Shown piece after piece: positions 9,501-16,671 of a DNA stretch of 64,000 nucleotides; the stretch's first letter is position 1; every line of letters starts with the position of its first letter. The notes beneath the pieces are model-generated. The model did no database searches and was not told where the DNA came from. It saw nothing but the letters and a program-made list of their open reading frames with translations. The translations under genes were made by a program, and so were the position numbers. The stretch is from Chitinophaga niabensis (GTDB lineage: Bacteria > Bacteroidota > Bacteroidia > Chitinophagales > Chitinophagaceae), in contig JAFIGY010000002.1 of assembly GCA_017849435.1 (NCBI GenBank), positions 682,001 to 746,000 of the forward strand. Reading direction: 5' to 3'.

Positions 9501-9963
9501 CGAAAAGCAGCGTTTCCAGCATCACACGGGCGATGCCCTGCCGGATCTGGCGGCGCAGGTGCTCGTGATCCCCGTCAAAATAAACCAGCAGTTTATTCCC
9601 TACCAGCTTGGTCACCCCGCCGGTGTTCTGCCAGTCTATCCCCATACCGATATTGGACTGTTTGAACTCCCCGAAATTGTTGTAGACCACAATATTCACT
9701 TTCTGGCGAAAGGTGTATTCCATGAACTCCTCCATGGAGGGCAGTTCCTTTTCGGCCGTTTGGGCCACGTATTTGGCAAGCTCCAGGCCGTTCTGGGAAA
9801 AGTAGGTGTTAAAGTGGCGGGTGGTATAGAAACGCCATTTGAAATTCTTGAACTGAACCCTGTTTTGACCAAACTCAACCGTATTAGTTTGCGCCTGAAC
9901 GTGGAACGTGCCAATCGATAGGAGAATAAAGAGGAACAATGACCTGGTAATAAATCGGTTCAT
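6592..9963 (-). CDS. TolB-like propeller / outer-membrane barrel protein with degenerate peptidase-MA domain
   Basis: Very large exported protein of 1123 aa. The ATG at 9963 gives a clean signal peptide (MNRFITRSLFLFILLSIGTF then HVQAQ); an in-frame extension to 10035 is rejected. Residues about 30-280 resemble the gluzincin peptidase-MA-like domain (NIVVYNNFGEFKQSNIG, then FPNWFTDGFIAYAAEHWN), but the HExxH zinc motif is not recognisable. The middle, about 300-560, has WD40/TolB-like repeats (YPLLAWNQKGNRLAVIYEHE, DLDPSFVAFPGKSGIIYSSN). The last 400 residues look like an outer-membrane beta-barrel ending LLYFALGIDF. Similar Bacteroidota proteins carry the label 'translocation protein TolB', but the role is not established. 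The gene is divergent from an MBL hydrolase across 57 bp. Confidence 0.8.
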   Translation of the reverse strand: MNRFITRSLFLFILLSIGTFHVQAQTNTVEFGQNRVQFKNFKWRFYTTRHFNTYFSQNGLELAKYVAQTAEKELPSMEEFMEYTFRQKVNIVVYNNFGEFKQSNIGMGIDWQNTGGVTKLVGNKLLVYFDGDHEHLRRQIRQGIARVMLETLLFGEDIGEFAGNAVLIDFPNWFTDGFIAYAAEHWNATLDEDMKSIILSGKYKSFNQMAYDKPLLAGQAFWYYVESKYGKDAVPYLMYITRINRGLKKGFEQVLHMTPKKAMQDFMSFMMKRYQQDNRRRRQVTRGTGVISNEITKNTDYYRYQPNPKNSMYAVVEYRKGLYKVKINLGWSTTKVLLKSGVKQLSSKLDPNYPLLAWNQKGNRLAVIYEHEGKTKLLVYDLITKIKIYQDLPQFERVIDFKYFFEFDNSLLMSAVKNGHTDIFTYSISNSKTEQITNDVYDDLDPSFVAFPGKSGIIYSSNRPSAKARSGDTVLPHNRYNIFLIDNWNKSSEKQISQLTNLPYGNARLPVQYNTTHFTFVSDANGINNRYAGFFKTERAGVDSLYFIGAEILHNPDKLELDSALAEYGATAPDSIQAVTITNDSTYVFPVTNYQYGIKESRIAGDQGLVSEVIQVGDWKRLYKLKVDTNTLRRRNVTARPTQYRLQQMHEDSLKLGLPSYYQKKDTAKQHDFFQSEFGNEPADTTSQATRQSRAAHEEPPVLKLARLSNYKLKFSSDYLVAQIDNSVLMNRYQPYGGPPQSPIRLTDPVNGMIRIGVSDLMEDYKFTGAFRIPVALDGSEYMFSFSYLKKRFDYKATYYRKVEKGDVLFKVSNGDIAYPVKNKTNIYQLEVKYPFDVVRSLRMSGGIRTDELVILANDKPSLLQKSYKETYALGRLEYVHDNTLNPAINIYKGTRYKIYGDLMAQIAGNRNTLFNQVTPKGKFTYNMGVDFRHYVEIKRNFIWATRFAMDMSWGSRKLIYFLGGVDNWMFTPDIYKNTPVSNDNYAYQTLAVNMRGYKQNIKNGNNVMLMNTELRLPVFTTFIDKPINSAFLRNFQAISFVDIGTAWNQKLSFKDASYTTYTSPDGIQIRIKEGFLGPFVGGYGFGARTTLLGYFARFDAGWPMTGFFKGKPLLYFALGIDF

Positions 9964-10020
9964 ACGGAAAGTATTGATAATATTGTGTTCTGAATTAAAA
10001 TTAGCAAAAATCGGCCAACA

Positions 10021-10683
10021 ATGTTTGAAATCCAATATTTCACGGTTAATCCGCTACAAGAAAACACATATGTCCTTATAAACGAAAAAAAGGAGTGTAT
10101 CATTATAGACCCGGGCTTTTATTATCAAAATGAACGGGAAGAATTTTTAGGGTTTATACGGGACAGGGGGCTGAAGGTTGCCCGGTTGCTGAATACGCAT
10201 TGTCATCTGGACCATGTATTTGGCAACGCCCTTGTGGCCAAAACCTTCGGAGCAGGCCTGGAGATCCACGAGAAAGAGCAGCCGGTGCTGGATCGTTCCC
10301 CGCAGTCGGGCGTCATGTACAACCTGCCCTTCGAGCCCTCGCCCATGCCGAAAAGTTATCTGGCTGAGGGGGACAGGGTGAAGCTGGGGGACGATGAGCT
10401 GGAGGTACTGTTGACGCCGGGTCATTCGCCCGGGAGTATTTCTTTTTATTGTGCGGCCCAGGGGTTTGTGATAGCGGGAGATGTACTGTTCCGGCAAAGC
10501 GTGGGCCGGTCTGACTTCCCGGGAGGCAATTTTGAAACCCTAGCCCGCAGCATCCGCCAGAAACTCTATGCCCTCCCGGATGAAACGGTGGTATACCCCG
10601 GCCATGGCCCCTCTACAACCATCGGCTTTGAAAAGGTGCACAATCCCTTCGTCCCGGAAGACCGCTCATCCCGCCTTGCGTGA
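10021..10683 (+). CDS. MBL-fold metallo-hydrolase (glyoxalase II-like)
   Basis: Metallo-beta-lactamase-fold hydrolase of 220 aa, cytoplasmic. The binuclear metal site is complete: H60-C-H62-L-D64-H65 (motif THCHLDH), then TPGHSPGS, the bridging Asp in VIAGDVLF, and the last His in VYPGHGPSTTIG. The size and motif set match the 'hydroxyacylglutathione hydrolase-like' group of Bacteroidota; actual thioesterase activity is not proven. The gene is divergent from the propeller gene. Its 3' end overlaps the convergent flippase gene by 18 bp. Confidence 0.9.
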   Translation: MFEIQYFTVNPLQENTYVLINEKKECIIIDPGFYYQNEREEFLGFIRDRGLKVARLLNTHCHLDHVFGNALVAKTFGAGLEIHEKEQPVLDRSPQSGVMYNLPFEPSPMPKSYLAEGDRVKLGDDELEVLLTPGHSPGSISFYCAAQGFVIAGDVLFRQSVGRSDFPGGNFETLARSIRQKLYALPDETVVYPGHGPSTTIGFEKVHNPFVPEDRSSRLA

Positions 10684-12156
10684 CAGCAGCCGCCCGAATT
10701 CAGACTTTTCCATGATGAATATAACGCCCACGTATATACCAGTTCCCAATACCCCGAAAGCATGCACGATCCGGATGCCGGGGTGCAGCGACCGGATATA
10801 GTGATGTACCAGGTAAATGACCGTGGCCAGGGCCAGGTAAAACAGGATGCGGGCTACCGGATAGGGCACGGGGTAATACTTCTGCCCGAGGATGTAGGAA
10901 GACAGCATCATGAAGGCGTAACAGGTGAAGGTGGTCCAGGCAGCGCCGGTATAGCTGAAGATCGGGATCAGCCAGATGTTGAGCAGGATGGTGATCACCG
11001 CCCCGGCCAGCGTGATGTAGGCCCCCACCATGTTCTGATTGGTCAGCTTATACCAGATGGAAAGGTTATAATAGATCCCCAGGAACACAGTGCCCATGGT
11101 AATGATCGGCACGATGTTCAACGCGTTCGCATAAGTGGGGTTCTTGATCGTGATCAGCAGCTTCCAGACGTCCAGGAACAGCGCCACTCCCAGAAAGACC
11201 AGCCCGCAGGCCATCACAAAGAACTTCATCACACGGGCATATACCAGCCGCGCATCTTCCTGTTTGCTCTGATGGAAGAAAAAAGGCTCCGCCGCCATCC
11301 GGAACGCCTGTATGAAAATAACGATCATCACAGAGAGCTTGTAGTTGGCGGCAAAGATCCCCTGGGCCGTAAACTGCTCTTCCGCCGTGCCGGGCAACAG
11401 ATACGTGAGGGAAAGCCGGCTCATCAGTTCGTTGATCATCCCTCCGAATCCCACGATCAGCAAAGGCAGGCTGTAGCGCATCACTTCCTTCCACAGGGCA
11501 TTGTCAAACACCCAGCGGATGGACCGCAACTCGCGGTATAGTAACAGCAGCGTGAGCAAACTGGCCAGCAGGTTGGAGATAAGGATATAGGCCACTCCGT
11601 TGGAGGCATGATACCATCCCATCATATCAGGGGCTTTCCGTTGCAGAACGGGGCAGATCATCAGGAAGAAAATAGCGAAAAGCAGGTTGGAGACTACATT
11701 CACCAGCTTGATGAAAGCATATTTCCGGGGCCGCCCCTCCTGCCGTAAACGGGCAAAAGGCAGGGTGGCCAGCGTATCGAAGAAAATAATACCGGCCGTG
11801 TAATAGATGAAGTCCGGGTGGTTGGGCATCTTCAACAGCTCCGCCAGCGGCCCGGCTCCGGCTACAATCAACAGGCTCAGCACGGTGGTGCTCACCAGCA
11901 TGGAAACGCTCAGGGTATTGTACAGCCGTTCCTTGTCTGTATTCAGGGCAAAGCGGAAATAACTGGTTTCCAGCCCGTAGGTAAAAACGATGTTCAGGAA
12001 AGGGATGATCGTGTAGATAAGAGACATTCGCCCGTAATCATAGGGAACGAGCAGGCTGGTAAAGAATATCTGTGTGAAAAAGCCTAAAAATCTGCTTGTA
12101 ATGGTGGGTAACCCGTACCAGATCGTATGCCCTGCCAGTTTTTTAATACTTCCCAA
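10666..12156 (-). CDS. Oligosaccharide flippase (Wzx / polysaccharide biosynthesis family)
   Basis: Membrane protein of 496 aa with about 12-14 hydrophobic segments, of the MOP-superfamily flippases that move lipid-linked sugars across the inner membrane. The N-terminus IKKLAGHTIWYGLPTITSRF is typical of the Bacteroidota group. The start is a TTG at 12156: a stop lies seven codons further upstream and the first internal Met would remove the first membrane helix. It follows arfB by about 33 bp on the same strand, so the two may be co-transcribed. No glycosyltransferase cluster surrounds it, so the cargo is unknown. Confidence 0.88.
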   Translation of the reverse strand: MGSIKKLAGHTIWYGLPTITSRFLGFFTQIFFTSLLVPYDYGRMSLIYTIIPFLNIVFTYGLETSYFRFALNTDKERLYNTLSVSMLVSTTVLSLLIVAGAGPLAELLKMPNHPDFIYYTAGIIFFDTLATLPFARLRQEGRPRKYAFIKLVNVVSNLLFAIFFLMICPVLQRKAPDMMGWYHASNGVAYILISNLLASLLTLLLLYRELRSIRWVFDNALWKEVMRYSLPLLIVGFGGMINELMSRLSLTYLLPGTAEEQFTAQGIFAANYKLSVMIVIFIQAFRMAAEPFFFHQSKQEDARLVYARVMKFFVMACGLVFLGVALFLDVWKLLITIKNPTYANALNIVPIITMGTVFLGIYYNLSIWYKLTNQNMVGAYITLAGAVITILLNIWLIPIFSYTGAAWTTFTCYAFMMLSSYILGQKYYPVPYPVARILFYLALATVIYLVHHYIRSLHPGIRIVHAFGVLGTGIYVGVIFIMEKSEFGRLLSRKAG

Positions 12157-12189
12157 TGCGCTGAATTTGGATCAAAAATAGGAGTTGGC

Positions 12190-12591
12190 TTACTCGTTTC
12201 CAAAGTTATTACGGCGACCGCTCTTTTTCTCGCTCAGACGTTTCTTGAACTGCAGCCGCTTTTCGATCATCGCCCGGGTAGGCTTCACCTTGATGCGTTT
12301 CTTCGGAACAACGAGCGCCTGTTGCAGGAGCTGATTCATCTTGCGGATCACTTCAGTTTTGTTCCCCAGCTGCGTCCGCGCTGTTTGGGACTTTACCTGT
12401 AACAACCCTTCGGCATTCAACTGGTTTCCCAGCTTCTGCAATAGCCGTTCCTTCTGCTCTCCGGTGAAGTGCGCGGAGCCGGCAATGTCAAAATACCCTT
12501 CCACCATGGTTTCCACCTTGTTCACATTCTGACCGCCCTTCCCGCCGCTACGGGCGGTTTTGAATTTTATCTCCGATGATACATCCAGCAT
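12190..12591 (-). CDS. arfB: Alternative ribosome-rescue factor ArfB (peptidyl-tRNA hydrolase)
   Basis: Single-domain release-factor homologue that rescues ribosomes stalled on non-stop mRNA by hydrolysing peptidyl-tRNA. The catalytic GGQ is at residues 19-21 in SGGKGGQNVNKVET. The C-terminal tail is the basic, unstructured tail needed to sense an empty mRNA channel (KVKPTRAMIEKRLQFKKR and LSEKKSGRRNN). The ATG at 12591 is chosen (133 aa); a GTG at 12615 is possible but would almost touch the divergent dtd start at 12624. The pairing with dtd puts two translation quality-control genes on one short divergent promoter region. Confidence 0.93.
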   Translation of the reverse strand: MLDVSSEIKFKTARSGGKGGQNVNKVETMVEGYFDIAGSAHFTGEQKERLLQKLGNQLNAEGLLQVKSQTARTQLGNKTEVIRKMNQLLQQALVVPKKRIKVKPTRAMIEKRLQFKKRLSEKKSGRRNNFGNE

Positions 12592-12623
12592 AAAGCATTT
12601 CTTATCTTTAATCACAAAATTAT

Positions 12624-13076
12624 ATGAAAGTCGTGATACAAAGGGTGAGCAGGGCGGACGTCACCATCAACGGAACTGTTAAATCCGCTATCGGTAACGG
12701 TCTGCTGGTACTGCTGGGCATTGAGGATGCAGACGGGCAGGAGGATATCACCTGGCTCAGCAACAAAATCGTGAACCTCCGCATTTTTAATGATGATGCG
12801 GGCGTGATGAATCGCAGTCTGCTGGAAACGGGCGGGGAACTGCTGCTGATCAGTCAGTTTACACTCCATGCCGCCACAAAGAAGGGGAACCGCCCTTCCT
12901 ATATGAAAGCCGGTAAGCCGGAGATAGCCATTCCCTTGTATGAAAAGATGCGGCAGCAGCTGGAAGCAGACCTCGGAAAGCAGGTTGGCACCGGCGAGTT
13001 CGGAGCAGACATGAAAGTTTCCCTGCTGAACGACGGCCCCGTGACCATTATCATCGACACCAAAAACCGCGAGTAG
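12624..13076 (+). CDS. dtd: D-aminoacyl-tRNA deacylase
   Basis: Cytoplasmic homodimeric enzyme that removes D-amino acids, and also glycine mischarged on tRNA-Ala, from tRNA. The product is 150 aa, the normal length. Family motifs are present: MKVVIQRVSRADVTING at the N-terminus, the catalytic-site motif SQFTLHA, and the cross-subunit motif region NDGPVTIIIDTKN at the C-terminus, where the usual Gly-cisPro is G-P. It is transcribed divergently from arfB. A MazG-like gene follows 25 bp downstream and is probably in the same operon. Confidence 0.96.
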   Translation: MKVVIQRVSRADVTINGTVKSAIGNGLLVLLGIEDADGQEDITWLSNKIVNLRIFNDDAGVMNRSLLETGGELLLISQFTLHAATKKGNRPSYMKAGKPEIAIPLYEKMRQQLEADLGKQVGTGEFGADMKVSLLNDGPVTIIIDTKNRE

Positions 13077-13101
13077 TGTATCTTTATAAAAACTGTACAA
13101 T

Positions 13102-13428
13102 ATGACCATCAAAGAAGCCCAGGAGCGGGTGGATCAGTGGATCAACACCACCGGCGTTCGTTATTTCTCCGAACTAACGAACATGGCTATACTAACAGAA
13201 GAAGTGGGAGAGGTGGCGCGTATCATCTCGAGGCAGTATGGCGACCAGTCCTTCAAAGAATCCGACAGCAAAAAGGAACTGGCGGATGAGCTGGCGGATG
13301 TTTGCTGGGTGGTATTATGTCTCGCCAACCAAACCGGCATCGACCTCACCGTGGCGCTGGAAAAGAATTTCGATAAAAAGAACGTAAGGGATGCCAACCG
13401 GCATAAGGACAACGAAAAGTTAAGATAA
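13102..13428 (+). CDS. MazG-like nucleotide pyrophosphohydrolase
   Basis: Small all-alpha NTP pyrophosphohydrolase of 108 aa. These enzymes hydrolyse (d)NTPs, often non-canonical ones, to the monophosphate. The metal-binding signature is visible as LTEEVGEVARIISR, followed about 27 residues later by ELADELADVCWVVLCLA (the E-x-x-E / E-x-x-D pattern), and the C-terminal KKNVRDANRHK is typical. It lies directly behind dtd, so a sanitation/quality-control operon is plausible. The exact substrate is unknown. Confidence 0.88.
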   Translation: MTIKEAQERVDQWINTTGVRYFSELTNMAILTEEVGEVARIISRQYGDQSFKESDSKKELADELADVCWVVLCLANQTGIDLTVALEKNFDKKNVRDANRHKDNEKLR

Positions 13429-13482
13429 TTACCGCATTATTAATGCAGTATTAATTTAATACGTTGTTTCGATTTTCAAATT

Positions 13483-13490
13483 TATCTTTG
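13483..13490 (+). promoter_or_regulatory. -7 box (TATCTTTG) for glyS
   Basis: A full TAnnTTTG match that ends only 6 bp before the ATG at 13497. A TTG at 13464-13466 may be the -33 element, with a slightly short spacer of 16 bp. Transcription from here would give a leaderless or nearly leaderless mRNA. Two small AT-rich inverted repeats lie just upstream at about 13433-13461. Confidence 0.7.
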
Positions 13491-13496
13491 CGCCCT

Positions 13497-14945
13497 ATGG
13501 CAACAGATCAGAACAAATTCCAGGCGATTATTTCGCACTGTAAAGAATATGGGTTTATTTTCCCTTCCAGCGAGATTTATGACGGGTTAAGCGCGGTATA
13601 TGATTATGGTCAATACGGAGCCGAGCTCAAAAAGAATATCCGGGATTACTGGTGGAGGAGCATGACGCAGATGCATGAGAACATTGTGGGGATCGACTCC
13701 GCGATCTTCATGCATCCTACTATCTGGAAAGCATCCGGGCACGTGGATAATTTCAGCGACCCGATGATCGATAATAAAGACAGCAACAAACGTTACCGCG
13801 TGGATCACCTCATTGAAGGCTACGCGGATACTTTGCCGGAAGCGGAAAAAACAGCACTGATCGGGAGGATGGAAGAGTTGTTGAAGGAGAATGATTTTGC
13901 GGGATTGAAGCAGCTGATTGAAGAGAAGAAGATCACCTGCAGCGTGAGCGGCACCGCTAACTGGACGGACGTGCGCCAGTTCAACCTGATGTTCTCCACC
14001 CAATTGGGCAGTGTAGCGGAAGAAGCGAATGAGATCTATCTCCGTCCTGAAACCGCACAGGGCATTTTCGTGAACTTCCTGAATGTGCAGAAGACGGGGC
14101 GGATGAAGGTTCCCTTCGGCATCGCGCAGGTAGGGAAGGCATTCCGGAACGAGATCGTGGCACGCCAGTTCGTGTTCCGCATGCGGGAGTTCGAGCAGAT
14201 GGAAATGCAATTCTTTGTGCGCCCCGGCACGCAGCAGGAATGGTATGCTTACTGGAAGGAAGAACGCATGAAATGGCATAAAAGCCTCGGCCTCAATCCC
14301 GCCAACCTCCAGTACCACGATCACGTGAAGCTGGCCCACTACGCGGATGCAGCGGTGGACATCGAATACAATTTCCCGATCGGTTTCAAGGAAGTGGAAG
14401 GTATCCACTCCCGCACGGATTTCGATCTGAAACAGCATCAGCAATACTCCGGCAAGAAGATGCAGTATTTTGATCCGGAGATTAATCAGAACTATATTCC
14501 CTACGTGGTTGAGACTTCTATCGGTCTGGACCGCTGCTGCCTGATGGTGTTGAGTGAGGCATACGAAGAGCAGGATTTGAGCACGCCTGAGAAAGCAGAC
14601 AGTCGCGTGGTGCTGAAATTCCCCGTAAAGCTGGCTCCGATCAAACTCGCTATACTTCCATTAACAAAGAAAGATGGTTTGCCGGAGATTGCGCAGGAAT
14701 TGATGGCGGATTGCAAGAAGAATTTTTATTGTTACTACGAGGAAAAAGACAGCATCGGTAAACGTTATCGTCGTCAGGATGCGATCGGTACGCCTTATTG
14801 CGTGACCATCGACCATCAGACGAAAGACGATGGCACCGTCACCATCCGTCACCGTGATTCCATGGAGCAGGAGCGGATCCCGCTGGCCAGTGTGAAAGAG
14901 TTCGTGATGAAAAAAATTGCAGAGCAGGGTTTTATGCACAATTAA
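13497..14945 (+). CDS. glyS: Glycine--tRNA ligase (alpha2, eukaryote-like type)
   Basis: Class II aminoacyl-tRNA synthetase that charges tRNA-Gly. The product is 482 aa from the ATG at 13497; an in-frame start at 13464 lies upstream of the -7 box and is rejected. Motif 2 is in FRNEIVARQFVFRMREFEQM, preceded by the YLRPETAQGIF signature of the dimeric single-chain enzyme; motif 3 is in GLDRCCLMVLSEA. The anticodon-binding domain follows (KLAPIKLAILPL). An 11-bp inverted repeat spans the stop codon. The restriction-modification cassette begins 79 bp downstream. Confidence 0.96.
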   Translation: MATDQNKFQAIISHCKEYGFIFPSSEIYDGLSAVYDYGQYGAELKKNIRDYWWRSMTQMHENIVGIDSAIFMHPTIWKASGHVDNFSDPMIDNKDSNKRYRVDHLIEGYADTLPEAEKTALIGRMEELLKENDFAGLKQLIEEKKITCSVSGTANWTDVRQFNLMFSTQLGSVAEEANEIYLRPETAQGIFVNFLNVQKTGRMKVPFGIAQVGKAFRNEIVARQFVFRMREFEQMEMQFFVRPGTQQEWYAYWKEERMKWHKSLGLNPANLQYHDHVKLAHYADAAVDIEYNFPIGFKEVEGIHSRTDFDLKQHQQYSGKKMQYFDPEINQNYIPYVVETSIGLDRCCLMVLSEAYEEQDLSTPEKADSRVVLKFPVKLAPIKLAILPLTKKDGLPEIAQELMADCKKNFYCYYEEKDSIGKRYRRQDAIGTPYCVTIDHQTKDDGTVTIRHRDSMEQERIPLASVKEFVMKKIAEQGFMHN

Positions 14946-14959
14946 CACATTGTGCATAA
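14932..14959 (+). terminator. Hairpin spanning the glyS stop codon
   Basis: A perfect 11-bp inverted repeat, TTATGCACAAT/ATTGTGCATAA, with loop TAACAC; the loop begins with the glyS TAA. A T-run comes only 13 nt later (about 14972-14978), so this is an imperfect terminator or a protein/RNA site. It also marks the left edge of the AT-rich cassette. Confidence 0.55.
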
Positions 14960-14997
14960 CTGAATTGCTAATTTTTTTGGCATTTGCTGTAAAGGTT

Positions 14998-15005
14998 TAT
15001 ATTTG
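14998..15005 (+). promoter_or_regulatory. Promoter of the restriction-modification cassette
   Basis: -7 box TATATTTG with a TTTG at 14976-14979 as -33 element, spacer 18 bp, which is within the normal Bacteroidota range. It ends 19 bp before the methyltransferase ATG, so the cassette carries its own promoter. Confidence 0.7.
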
Positions 15006-15024
15006 TATATAAACAGATTCGGTT

Positions 15025-15903
15025 ATGGAGTTAAAAACAGATTTATTCTTAGGAGATAGCAAGAAAATACTCAAAAAACTGCCAGATAACTCAGTAGACC
15101 TTATCGTTACCTCCCCTCCTTATGCTGATCAACGAAAAGATACATACGGAGGTATTTCGCATGATAAATATGTTGAATGGTTCTTACCAATTACCAAAGA
15201 ATTATTTAGAGTTCTAAAGCCAACAGGAACGTTTATTTTAAATATCAAGGAAAAGGTGGTTAATGGGGAACGTAGTACTTATGTGATGGAGCTAATAATA
15301 GAAATGCGTAAGCAAGGTTGGTTTTGGACGGAAGAATTCATATGGCATAAGAAAAATTGCTTCCCAGGAAAATGGCCCAATCGTTTTCGGGACGCATGGG
15401 AAAGGCTTTTACAGTTTAATAAAGATAAAAAATTCCATATGTACCAGGATGAAGTAATGGTGCCAATGGGCGACTGGGCCAAATCAAGATTGAAGAAGCT
15501 GAGCGAAACAGATAAGGTACGAGATAACTCGAAAGTGGGGAGCGGATTTGGCAAAAATATTTCAAACTGGCTAGAGAGAGAGAAGGCCTATCCGACCAAT
15601 GTGCTTCATTTGGCAACTGAGTGTAGTAATAAAAACCATAGTGCCGCATTTCCTGAAGAACTGCCTGAATGGTTCATTAAACTGTTTTCAAAAGAAAATG
15701 ATACCATTCTGGATCCATTCATGGGATCGGGGACTACTATATTTATGGCTAATAGATTAAAGCGTCATGCTATTGGGATTGAAATTGTCCGCGAATATTA
15801 TAGTATGGTGAAAGAACAGATCGAACCAGTTCAACTATATTTGTTAGAATCCAAGGAAAACTATGAACCCATTAAATCTTCAGGAGGTTACGCAGTACGT
15901 TGA
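15025..15903 (+). CDS. Site-specific DNA methyltransferase, beta class (N4-cytosine or N6-adenine)
   Basis: Modification enzyme of a type II restriction system, 292 aa. Motif order identifies the beta class: catalytic motif IV TSPPY at residues 29-33 comes first and the AdoMet-binding motif I DPFMGSGTT at about 229-237 last, with the target-recognition region between (including FPGKWPNRFRDAWERLLQF). The S-P-P-Y form is more common in N4-cytosine enzymes, but N6-adenine cannot be excluded. Codon use is visibly AT-rich compared with glyS and the downstream reductase, consistent with acquisition by transfer. The 3' end overlaps the endonuclease gene by 41 bp in the +1 frame, so the pair is translationally linked. 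Confidence 0.92.
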   Translation: MELKTDLFLGDSKKILKKLPDNSVDLIVTSPPYADQRKDTYGGISHDKYVEWFLPITKELFRVLKPTGTFILNIKEKVVNGERSTYVMELIIEMRKQGWFWTEEFIWHKKNCFPGKWPNRFRDAWERLLQFNKDKKFHMYQDEVMVPMGDWAKSRLKKLSETDKVRDNSKVGSGFGKNISNWLEREKAYPTNVLHLATECSNKNHSAAFPEELPEWFIKLFSKENDTILDPFMGSGTTIFMANRLKRHAIGIEIVREYYSMVKEQIEPVQLYLLESKENYEPIKSSGGYAVR

Positions 15904-16642
15904 GGCGAATATTTCTGATTTTCATAGAAAAAGAATTGAAAGTTTGAATAGTTTAAAGTTATCAGATGTTCTTAAAAGGAAAAACCCGTACTTATATAAG
16001 GCAAAGTATGTTTTAACGGCTGCTGAGATTGTTGAAAGCATTGTAGATGCACATATAAGCTCTCAGGAAGAGACCATTTTTGGTGATTGGCTGGAGGGAT
16101 TAGCCATTTTTATTAATCAAAAGGTTTATGGAGGTCGCAAATCAGGCATTTCAGGGATTGACTTAGAGTTTGATTTGGACGGTAGAAGATATATTGTGAC
16201 CATAAAATCTGGACCTAACTGGGGCAATAGTAAACAAATTGAAGCTATGAAAGCCAGCTTTAAGAGTGCCGTAAGAACATTGCGAACAAGTAATTCTCAG
16301 TTAAATGTTGTAGCAGTAAATGGATGTTGTTATGGCAGAGACAATAAGCCAGACAAAGGGGATTTCTTTAAATATTGTGGCCAAAAATTCTGGGAATTTA
16401 TTTCGGGGAATGTCAATTTGTTTCTTGAAATTATTGAACCACTTGGACATATGGCCGATCAAAGAAATGAAGATTTTCTCTTGGCAAAAGCTAACATGAT
16501 TAACAGGTTTGTCCGTGAGTTTGGAAATACATTTTGCAAAGAAGACGGGGCTATCAATTGGGAGATGTTAGTAAGTTTTAATTCTTCAATCACTGCTCCT
16601 AAGAATAAAAGTGCTCAAAAGAAAAAGCCGCACTATAATTAG
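15863..16642 (+). CDS. Type II restriction endonuclease, PmeII-like
   Basis: Putative cognate endonuclease, 259 aa. The central block TIFGDWLEGLAIFINQ, KSGISGIDLEFDLDGRRY, IVTIKSGPNWGNSKQIEAM and VVAVNGCCYGRD..KPDKGDFFKYCGQKFWEFISG is what I recall of the family annotated as PmeII-type. A PD-(D/E)xK-like core can be proposed with D in GIDLEF and K in TIKSG; the usual acidic residue two before the Lys is Thr here, so the metal ligand set is unusual or contributed by the nearby Glu. The recognition site cannot be read from sequence. The gene shares the AT-rich composition of the methyltransferase and ends 19 bp before the convergent reductase stop. Confidence 0.82.
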   Translation: MNPLNLQEVTQYVEANISDFHRKRIESLNSLKLSDVLKRKNPYLYKAKYVLTAAEIVESIVDAHISSQEETIFGDWLEGLAIFINQKVYGGRKSGISGIDLEFDLDGRRYIVTIKSGPNWGNSKQIEAMKASFKSAVRTLRTSNSQLNVVAVNGCCYGRDNKPDKGDFFKYCGQKFWEFISGNVNLFLEIIEPLGHMADQRNEDFLLAKANMINRFVREFGNTFCKEDGAINWEMLVSFNSSITAPKNKSAQKKKPHYN

Positions 16643-16652
16643 AACAAAAGGA

Positions 16653-16671
16653 GTATGGATCTTATCCATAC
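16653..16671 (-). terminator. Terminator hairpin at the reductase 3' end
   Basis: Perfect 8-bp stem GTATGGAT/ATCCATAC with loop CTT, overlapping the reductase stop codon (16662-16664). On the minus strand it is followed by CTCCTTTTGTTC, a modest T-rich tail. The restriction cassette ends 10 bp away. Confidence 0.6.

Noticed and set aside
12615-12615. GTG start for arfB at 12615
   Set aside because: It would leave 8 bp to the divergent dtd start and adds residues not seen in the family; the ATG at 12591 is preferred.
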